DNA of 13,504 nucleotides, taken from Amoebophrya sp. AT5.2. Lineage: Eukaryota > Sar > Dinophyceae > Syndiniales > Amoebophryaceae. The notes beneath the pieces are model-generated. The model worked only from the letters and a program-made list of their open reading frames with translations. It was not told the DNA's origin and did not search any database. Made by a program: the position numbers and the translations under genes. Shown here piece after piece: positions 12,301 through 13,504 of this stretch. The stretch covers positions 1 through 13,504 of the forward strand of contig RXOD01005543.1 of the NCBI GenBank assembly GCA_005223375.1, given 5' to 3'. Position 1 is the first letter of the stretch; each line of letters begins with the position of its first letter.

Positions 12301-13270
12301 GGAATTCGGGCGTTGCGTGGCGATGGACCCGCAGGTGTTGTACGTGTTGCGAAAGTGCTTTGGCCCGGACCAGCGAATTTACGTGAACTACTTTCGCACG
12401 AAAAATGACTACAACCGGGAACGAAGGCACGCTGACACGATGGCGCGTTTTTCTGGGGTTGCGGCGGCAGGTGGGGGTGGCGCAGTAATATCAGCAGCAA
12501 ATCAACAATCTCGGGGGCCGGCGGACCATTCTGTGCCTGACGTGTTCAGGCTCATCGTTCCTGACGAAGACGACCTGTACGAGTTCGAAATGGTCACGCA
12601 ACGTCCGCTGCCGCCCTCGATGCTGCCGGTAGGCTTTTCTGCCGAGGAGCTTCACGCGGGAGGTCAACAAAGCGGGGAACTTTCACTTTCCTCGCAGCGC
12701 GACTACAAGTACGCGATTTTCGACAGCGGAAACATCCTGCACTACCACGAGCTGGCCGCGCTGCGGGTAGTGGGACCCTCAAGTGCTATGATCCAGCACC
12801 GCCGCACGAACTACGTCTACCTGCTGTACGCGTTCAGATCGTGGATCGCGCGCTATCCGCGCTGCCGTGTGGTGATTCCGATGTATCGCGAGAAAGCGGA
12901 CGAGCTGAAGCGCGACCACGGCCACATCCTGAACCAACTGTTGCAGCTGGAGGAAAAGCGATGCAGAGATGCGCAAGTGCAGATTCGGGGGGAATCGGAT
13001 CTGATCGTGGTGGTAAGCCGCAACGAAGACGTGGACGTCCGGTGCCTAAATCTGGTAGAAGAATGGATAGAAAAGCAACGAAACTTCGCGCGGCAAGAAA
13101 TGGGAGAAATTCGATCCGACGACCAACTGTTCAACAGTGTAGGGGTTCTGACTAACGACGCCTTTCGCGACCACAGAGAGAGGTTCGCGGAGATGGGGGA
13201 CAGGTTTTCCAGCCTTCTGGTCACGTTCACAGTGGTTCCGGAAGAAGGAAAAGTGCTGTGGACAAGGTGA
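263..13270 (+). CDS. Giant ZNFX1-like SF1 RNA helicase with NFX1-type zinc region and C-terminal NYN/Zc3h12a-like nuclease domain
   Basis: Seen: one open frame to the TGA at 13268-13270, with no frameshift. The frame is closed upstream by TAG at 239-241, and the first in-frame ATG is at 263, giving 4335 aa. A GTG at 242 would add 7 residues but is unlikely in a eukaryote. Domains in order: helical N-terminus, two OB-like modules, ZNFX1-type pre-helicase (2160-2440), SF1 helicase (2550-3509; Walker A GAPGCGKS at 2571, EEAA at 3060, GDHYQL at 3085, VAQSRM at 3488), Cys/His zinc region (3565-3893) and NYN-like domain (4147-4335). Known: ZNFX1-family proteins are cytoplasmic RNA-binding helicases acting in small-RNA inheritance (nematodes) and dsRNA sensing (mammals); human ZNFX1 is about 1.9 kaa, so this protein is more than twice as long. 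Inference: an ATP-driven RNA remodelling factor able to cleave its substrate. No signal peptide or membrane segment is evident. Unseen introns or an upstream exon could change the termini. Confidence 0.9.
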   Translation: MRLTNTKTNTKAELQVKTKNTFSKTPLAGVSEDFLRAQESLQGFVKRPGFTNVYGTLELFLEDIIAPSEHTTNLFDLVVCEILCASERGVYVPASNEMSRSQGGNKPRRLMFRDAVSLLLSKKSCRAFRFPALCRLGVAAYDFLRKLSLLPVAMYSDRQLRDASERWKLFCNGLLPRSASPGAHTDEVLENFALEFLTEEEYSDEEQAKKARSSLQKDLCALLELVVKCGISSTGSDASGSGNDGSTPVTGAPHHSFRSAVPAQQVPEAVTRVMCAAVRGGIHSLRNLLVFVEQVHAAGFRSSSAATQVGVDHTDTDESGLPDEVWRVLARTVVSSNSKQGREAILQVSCNPDELEAMRDAAPVHDRVANEDGGEDNDSASERSSAGSRSDAYESAEEDYTGTGEGTAEISSPSRQGMTRLELMTTCRLVGFAGLNANALLSSSFRGDQQQQVNNDKTRRKIYYHTCRLPLLVRFYHSPLYRRRSFVTAPTARKRFDALLAQFVEDELLALVDVHVQAAGSMISAADGRTGSCSFVLDEQALAEKFWLPLLNLICDESYYSASIITSSSTSAASGATGGCEDFLSQGKVGALQDPVILFHHLCLVAAQRAVSSDSCWLLRSPDAVELLLRVLLTHEGFCGRYLAEGCELHPALRIGAVIEAAVNRLRKAALDKDNDRSGECATRWTVRDATSTTTSTLSTSASATSSSSFPPRPVNIFLRVFDAIGGRTWLAKNPRGVHVFLPLLCDHCSSSTDRVHTINTTDAKQIDLEGNPWAASILQFAACRIDRGFDDTYSFHVNVDEMAFCEILFAEANGERAEADVGDEKQQVGEGYAVEQRTTTSLRSRYQKATKLLVAAATHHCKQAFPADCAVTDRAASSSQSIYSEVSQLTRACACVVDAWNSKKEKYSSWRFVLEVVVPKLDTLIRICLTRLRFVSDFLQKNELKEALRHGQAVEETIRSIKLRAGVHSMLQSGKVIKEHLMLAASNHPRAPGFLGMGMSMLATDLELPVDAEAEPIFALMSGDDEVQKALAQAVRDYTEDRSACDVSAAYSRLLASGQIAHSTGMTSTGTSSSTAGVKLLSLLCTHAASPVPEDSGSPEDFFAADAQNVDVQGQGIHSTSTIHQLDQGQVQQLDHGEAGTVDDEDDEQLRNGEDTIPLMPRSQSHRHQQQQQQTSPNDQEQDGAEQLLRPAAGTVQLQNSSDSSSPGDGSLSSCSAEEQVDNIFNKQEPEPGGGYWEENEQKRFFADDGFAFGRIVQVGPVFWIKLWKTSEHKETQQYLQNHDFFERFWPELNKPAGAPAPIDWHSPPPPAEEVDVELWCHFRFTKVDVARLPQALQRNGVFVQFKIHFQRGLSYTPAHTAVKGKGKGKSAEEQIPYFYAIENSIKAAPHSVIRVRNWISTAPPLPPPLPVVQGGSHPQEQRQEQEAVETAAPRSWATLFDNMTRAREEFRQHHDGRLILGKIQYRAPESAKKYCGFVVPLREGLPFPEVLAAIGKHKHNLQRAAPGEHDQLLQQKEGQPTEGPQHQQGLGIGRAAQCIHIDLKSLAKHARLEPMKGDVVSFALNESSDAISKVLSGRSQYLSARDLNVVRYNSTVTFSTSAPPNQQAGPSTAKMRGIRHFLKLLGPVYSRTASSSANTGPAASIGEREFEWYQIACEFFGQFEPTAQAHQESDGGARDGSRAPAINSASVVSGPHEVGSAGKAGSTGMKGKGKARAAGANANAANRFDSVENFEVHGYTSSEETSDSDGEEALSALIASPIPERQRAVPVADLVEPSGENAASANSTALHVHQQSQAELELLQKTSALSVCGDSGVAFFRLCVEELLREFFGLDFQFPLTAAEEAEAGGASGGAALAAPAVAAGGSGVASAIPASALSTNVWGTTGAGVSASAELTRRDRLRVLNALLGLMTSFEKEYRTRLGVTMKLNLSSESAAAFLNGNASRESSAGTVDIDPRECFTATGNSSFLVLLLSAFAQVGRAAASGENTSAVDSSRRRQPLNQIGEVIKQCLLTGNAAAQNASARPSPDASPSQTSRASGGRPKAKAGASASRGTTSRAAVGGASATAPAGAAELIEFVISNTARYDPSLIDGLRCLVSSPPLIRFQRSSEAFAAEKLLQSVHVFLQNAIKTHADAMDFLAQRARIAKGTREELEEKHWSQLPLIPTLDELRDERLGNLPIVPEVSVDRTSDQRGRSGRMDQGGAADAASSAAETTLKTTGRPGLRGFRDYEHYMNTTLRLLRQDTFSSLRMGVSRYARSKTVDFGLMRMYAPKFVGLHFRDQDTISIVLQVDPLTDTKTKQKEKNWADSGGMMYGNLIVISLDGDFQDESRLVYAQVSWSEKQVLARMGLFFAEILPRDITGAEKTPVEQVISLIAALPSWDKGNKNAARNGATYEKSAVIAESPAYYKAFWPGLRCLQTKKKIDDLPSFAPQLIFGPGYNCAHLGAASAGGEAAAGREAPAAFYLQQWPGATVDIGLLDARPGAGAATTAATPTTSGATPAVEAQPLFTSHRMRVDECAPVLLRSREAAASNEQSSQQHGIATALDEFQQHAVGVVLSNPVACIQGAPGCGKSYLAVLLIRLLASLRTNVGAPIKLKFLVVTYKNKALNELAEALLKYFPESLVRVGSGGTAEDSSALLESRNLNLLKNAYQQTAESQAFNEEWKKADKRLDGVSTEMEELSKRLGKSRFFSITLFILRSRDNQLESLLRGACEKGIPLAAKVLGGRGLANDMEELDAQLSRAHEWVSNQRQRRNKDLRLANFLDCETEFLSQNSDQYTRQILYHALADALDKWVPEQSWFLAVAERVRKHRIEKSMRLDLRTDSTLKNLVVEIKQGNLRRQMRNEGREDAGGEILGEGPRVVAGGAGAEDDPEIAPDADYRREGGELLDNTSFNFTSAGGGRGKEQSFKSWADHKQHVVFLDDPDEESTATNYRAARNQHDQHQDAIRHAPEVAEYFHGRRESLSKARDLWSLEKTDRVLLVQFFLQERVDEIEHSLIAREREYTQLKVERKKIAAEQRAAVFRGNQITVTTITGAAIYADSLEKANFDVVVVEEAAEVLEGQLIACLQKSVKHLIMIGDHYQLPPPVQSSVLRERYGFGKSLMQEMIDLKEKAELQLGAFWQDESGGGGGRGNSIFSYSAQLMKQSRMDPDIAKYLRAPCSGGKWRDGKILLESATASTSASSTVLMNPNPNQNQVQELQRRHQLQNGLDQSLSASSSGTSLSEIVASPGAPAGSTSSNLHDLQALHIYRIARYPKLRDNTDIVGRFRREHLRWIANPDKRDSAFIEDFLVHAPAFFWDTPLKKTEKFAWHETKQELSFINEEEAKRAVQLFLLMLSQGIRPEKITITSPYRAQIREIRIQLRIVKEKRREYLKEAWKGVRDGWNDENAAVDATMDDQQFRRNNYSSPQDDYNGNQERNMTDDPLASSPLLTCFDDVVCTPLDGYQGNQNDHVILSLVRSNIHHDCGFLKKSPEGICRRTVAQSRMRKSWIILGNAECFGFDRVGAAGGRNRRAGAWANGGGGGTTTGLKTPNPVWGPGLIDLMRDDGRVAASLKLKCPRHSPTDDADDGYFAPACADDLCDPVLQQPGVDLRMKMICNKVCGQTMPDPCGHACQRKCHFGPCEPRFCTERVTTPCPVDPDNHPPLSRACNERHAVCRAPVEYFCQKRIVTLEGVVGPAANGRLVQQRRTARTCGARRVRECYQGANFLAPPHMVTHTCPTPGCNWSIEAECDAAPEDLRCNRPVSIRLPTCGHTREVKCWESSHADRDMMIKCNELVRDRCASGKHHITLPCHVWTKARNNREFFHSLCKVEIPFTCGTCNREQRQLCCQASEAGGSTAGATAHGRSQCGYPCEKKCPSGLHRCYGACGDPSHECVAEAGNCRECNEDELQGQIDAIFHTGREVRQRRLHLMSNRKKLSQLKQVSLGQLFFPESRVYDLWLSGAGESARAETLDAKVEQIRAIARGEDGGRSTGARGRATGRNMSSGGEQRLLQLLPQELNVVALEFGRCVAMDPQVLYVLRKCFGPDQRIYVNYFRTKNDYNRERRHADTMARFSGVAAAGGGGAVISAANQQSRGPADHSVPDVFRLIVPDEDDLYEFEMVTQRPLPPSMLPVGFSAEELHAGGQQSGELSLSSQRDYKYAIFDSGNILHYHELAALRVVGPSSAMIQHRRTNYVYLLYAFRSWIARYPRCRVVIPMYREKADELKRDHGHILNQLLQLEEKRCRDAQVQIRGESDLIVVVSRNEDVDVRCLNLVEEWIEKQRNFARQEMGEIRSDDQLFNSVGVLTNDAFRDHRERFAEMGDRFSSLLVTFTVVPEEGKVLWTR
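271..294 (+). repeat. 12-bp tandem duplication
   Basis: The 12-base unit GACGAACACGAA occurs twice in perfect tandem. It gives a repeated Thr-Asn-Thr-Lys-type motif at residues 4-11 of the protein. The length is a multiple of three, so the frame is kept. It is probably a recent slippage duplication in a disordered N-terminus. Confidence 0.8.
320..3430 (+). other. N-terminal helical region of the helicase protein, unrecognised
   Basis: Residues about 20-1056. Many short Leu/Ala-rich amphipathic helices can be read (for example LFDLVVCEILCA, DAVELLLRVLLTHEG, LDTLIRICLTRLRFV), separated by Ser/acidic loops such as the Asp/Glu/Ser stretch near 1370-1500. ZNFX1 carries a helical repeat region ahead of its helicase, so an ARM-like scaffold is a reasonable guess, but no repeat period was demonstrated. 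Function: probably protein or RNA docking. No catalytic motif is visible. Confidence 0.35.
2336..2395 (+). repeat. Ser/Thr low-complexity tract
   Basis: A run coding almost only Thr, Ser and Ala (TSTTTSTLSTSASATSSSS). The DNA is a degenerate ACT/TCA/TCT trinucleotide run with local AT enrichment. It lies inside the N-terminal helical region, keeps the frame and probably forms a flexible loop. Confidence 0.7.
3455..3990 (+). other. Low-complexity Gln/Ser/acidic linker
   Basis: Residues about 1065-1243 are rich in Ser, Gln, Asp, Glu and Gly with few hydrophobics, including the polyQ run. This disordered linker separates the N-terminal helical region from the first OB-like module. It is the most composition-biased long stretch in the gene and the place where an in-frame retained intron would be easiest to miss, although no stop occurs. 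Confidence 0.6.
3770..3787 (+). repeat. CAG microsatellite coding polyQ
   Basis: Five CAG codons followed by CAA encode six consecutive glutamines after His-Arg-His. The tract is short and in frame, and is a typical eukaryotic slippage-prone locus. It may vary in length between strains. Confidence 0.85.
3995..4438 (+). other. Candidate OB-fold / cold-shock-like module 1
   Basis: Residues about 1245-1392. The reading is beta-rich: GFAFGRI (1251) followed by a VFWIKLW strand, then LWCHFRF, a short helix, GVFVQFKIHF and finally YFYAIENSI. This order resembles a cold-shock domain: a G-F-G-x-I strand, an aromatic strand, a G-x-x-V-x-F strand and a closing alternating strand. Between the last two strands lies a Lys/Gly run (VKGKGKGKS, 4352-4378) suited to nucleic-acid contact. 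This is inference; overall similarity is weak. Confidence 0.35.
4634..5050 (+). other. Candidate OB-fold / cold-shock-like module 2
   Basis: Residues about 1458-1595. GKIQYRAP (1463), CGFVVPL, IHIDLKSL, KGDVVSFALNE and DLNVVRY follow the strand order of a cold-shock OB fold. There is a Gln/Glu-rich insertion (about 4755-4870) where a surface loop would lie. The K-G-D-x-V-x-F element is the most family-like piece. If real, it gives the protein a second single-strand RNA-binding surface ahead of the helicase. Confidence is moderate to low because the match is by eye. Confidence 0.4.
5393..5430 (+). other. Lys/Gly basic patch
   Basis: MKGKGKARAAG is the second occurrence of a K-G-K-G-K element, after the one at 4352-4378. 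It sits in a disordered linker following an acidic, Ser-rich context. It could act as a nuclear localisation signal or a non-specific RNA contact; neither is demonstrated. Confidence 0.4.
5785..5960 (+). repeat. Ala/Gly/Ser-rich linker
   Basis: Residues about 1842-1899 are dominated by Ala, Gly and Ser. They separate a helical segment (FFRLCVEELLREFFGLDF) from the next one (RLRVLNALLGLMTSFEKEY). A second Ala/Ser/Gly linker occurs at about 6310-6490. Both are probably disordered spacers. Confidence 0.65.
6740..7580 (+). other. ZNFX1-type pre-helicase region
   Basis: Residues about 2160-2440. LPLIPTLDELRDE (from 2165) is followed, after a linker, by HYMNTTLRLLRQDTFSSLRMGV (from 2236). ZNFX1-family proteins carry an I-x-P-T-x-x-E-L element and then a Y-L-x-x-x-F-x-L-L-R-E-D-F-x-x-P-L-R-x-G-I block just before the helicase; the match in order and spacing is good. 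The Glu and Pro of the second block are replaced here (RQD, SSLR). The segment then runs through beta-rich sequence (VGLHFRDQDTISIVLQV, GNLIVISLDGDF). It supports assignment to the ZNFX1 branch rather than UPF1 or SMUBP2. Confidence 0.7.
8165..9365 (+). other. Large 1B-type insertion with coiled coils
   Basis: About 400 residues (2635-3035) lie between motif Ia and motif Ic. It begins with a charged heptad-like helix (about 2666-2690, EEWKKADKRL onward) and ends with another (about 2996-3032, VDEIEHSLIAREREYTQLK onward). Between them is a helical stretch and then a Gly/Asp/Glu-rich disordered part (about 8820-9010). UPF1-like helicases carry 1B and stalk insertions here that contact RNA and regulators. 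The two helices probably pair as the stalk. Confidence 0.6.
9800..10005 (+). repeat. Ser/Asn/Gln-rich insertion in helicase domain 2
   Basis: Residues about 3180-3248, between the QSRM motif and the next conserved helicase element, are low-complexity: a Ser/Thr/Ala run, then Asn-Pro-Asn-Gln and Gln/Leu, then Ser/Gly. No stop or frameshift occurs. It probably loops out of the RecA-like fold without disrupting it. Confidence 0.65.
10955..11941 (+). other. Cys/His-rich NFX1-type zinc-binding region
   Basis: Residues 3565-3893 hold about forty Cys plus many His. Clear NFX1-type elements: CGHACQRKCHFGPC (3617), CGHTREVKC (3759) and CGYPCEKKCPSGLHRCYGAC (3857). Others, such as CGTCNREQRQLCC, are degenerate. 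In NFX1 and ZNFX1 these fingers bind nucleic acid or mediate ubiquitin-related interactions. Their position directly after helicase motif VI is the ZNFX1 arrangement. The number of zinc ions cannot be read with certainty. Confidence 0.85.
11942..12700 (+). other. Linker region between zinc region and nuclease-like domain, unrecognised
   Basis: Residues about 3894-4146. A helical, charged start (VRQRRLHLMSNRKKLSQLK) is followed by a short conserved-looking hydrophobic segment (LNVVALEFGRCVAMDPQVLY, about 4009), a Gly-rich loop (near 12460-12500) and the segment DVFRLIVPDEDDLYEFEMV. The nature of these segments is not recognised. They may be an accessory fold packing on the nuclease domain. Confidence 0.4.
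12701..13267 (+). other. C-terminal PIN-like NYN / Zc3h12a-type ribonuclease domain
   Basis: Residues 4147-4335. YAIFDSGNIL places Asp4154 and Asn4157 in the D-x-x-N pattern of the first strand of PIN-like NYN nucleases. CRVVIPMYRE matches the second strand and its following Pro, and then a helix contains an I-L-x-x-L pattern. RNEDVDVRCL (Asp4256, Asp4258) sits where Zc3h12a has its D-D-R acidic pair, with one Asp shifted or lost. LTNDAFRDH (Asp4299, Asp4303) matches the V-S-N-D-x-F/Y-R-D signature. Known: Zc3h12a (Regnase-1) and N4BP1/KHNYN are Mg-dependent endoribonucleases of RNA decay and defence. Inference: this domain cleaves RNA delivered by the helicase. No CCCH finger is seen next to it. 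Confidence 0.65.
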
Positions 13271-13504
13271 CGAAATTGCAAGGTGCAAGATTATAGCGCA
13301 CGCAGTGTTTGCTCGCACGGCGCATGAGCAGGCCCAGGCTACTGAGAAAAGTAGCACAAGAACACGAGATTTCCAATTTGTATATTCTTACACACAGCAT
13401 GCAAGACACAGGGTGCCAAAAAATTTAGCATAAACATCTCCTGAATCGTCTTTATAAACCGTTATAAGTTCTTGTCTCCTTTGCTACTAGCGGACGTGTA
13501 AACG
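13271..13504 (+). other. 3' flank, no gene seen
   Basis: Non-coding and AT-richer than the gene. No AATAAA is present; TGTAA occurs at 13497-13501, the signal used by some green algae, but one pentamer is weak evidence. No tRNA, long hairpin or recognisable neighbouring gene was found on either strand. Confidence 0.5.

Noticed and set aside
263..13270. Giant-virus origin
   Set aside because: The long low-complexity Ala/Ser/Gln linkers and ZNFX1-type architecture fit a cellular eukaryote better. There are no tightly packed neighbours or hallmark viral genes in the window, though this cannot be excluded.
13440..13475. Repeated TTATAA-type palindrome downstream, considered as a terminator hairpin
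   Set aside because: The arms pair imperfectly and are AT-only. There is no U-tract in a bacterial arrangement, and the gene is eukaryotic.
1..13504. CRISPR array, tRNA, rRNA, transposon or prokaryotic defence operon
   Set aside because: No regular repeat-spacer pattern, tRNA-like cloverleaf, terminal inverted repeats, transposase or second gene was seen on either strand.

Overview
The window holds one gene. A single uninterrupted + strand reading frame of about 13 kb covers 263-13270 (4335 codons from the first in-frame ATG), with about 240 bases of non-coding flank on each side. The large multidomain RNA-helicase architecture, long Ser/Ala/Gln/Gly low-complexity linkers, NFX1-type zinc-binding region and AT-richer flanks all indicate a nuclear gene of a eukaryote, probably a protist. 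No bacterial operon features are visible. The lineage cannot be fixed from this sequence. An alveolate (dinoflagellate, syndinian or perkinsid relative) is a guess, based on a giant intron-poor gene, splice-acceptor-like AGs just upstream and no AATAAA downstream.

Layout of the protein, numbered from ATG 263: residues 1 to about 1060 are an unrecognised, mostly helical region; 1060-1240 a low-complexity linker with a short polyQ tract; about 1245-1392 and 1458-1595 two candidate OB-fold (cold-shock-like) modules; about 1600-2160 helical segments separated by Ala/Ser/Gly linkers; 2160-2440 a pre-helicase region resembling that of ZNFX1; 2550-3509 an SF1 (UPF1/ZNFX1-like) helicase core with all main motifs and large lineage-specific insertions; 3565-3893 a Cys/His-rich region of NFX1 type; about 3900-4145 a linker region; 4147-4335 a C-terminal domain that reads as a PIN-like NYN/Zc3h12a-type ribonuclease.

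The notable point is this combination. A ZNFX1-like RNA helicase with its zinc-binding region is joined on one polypeptide to a candidate endoribonuclease, and probably to RNA-binding OB folds as well. That suggests a self-contained bind, translocate and cut factor for RNA surveillance, small-RNA or antiviral pathways. The closest functional analogy is HELZ2, which pairs an SF1 helicase with an unrelated nuclease domain (RNB). The helicase and zinc assignments rest on clear motifs. The nuclease assignment rests on a convincing but small set of motifs. The OB-fold and lineage statements are inference.
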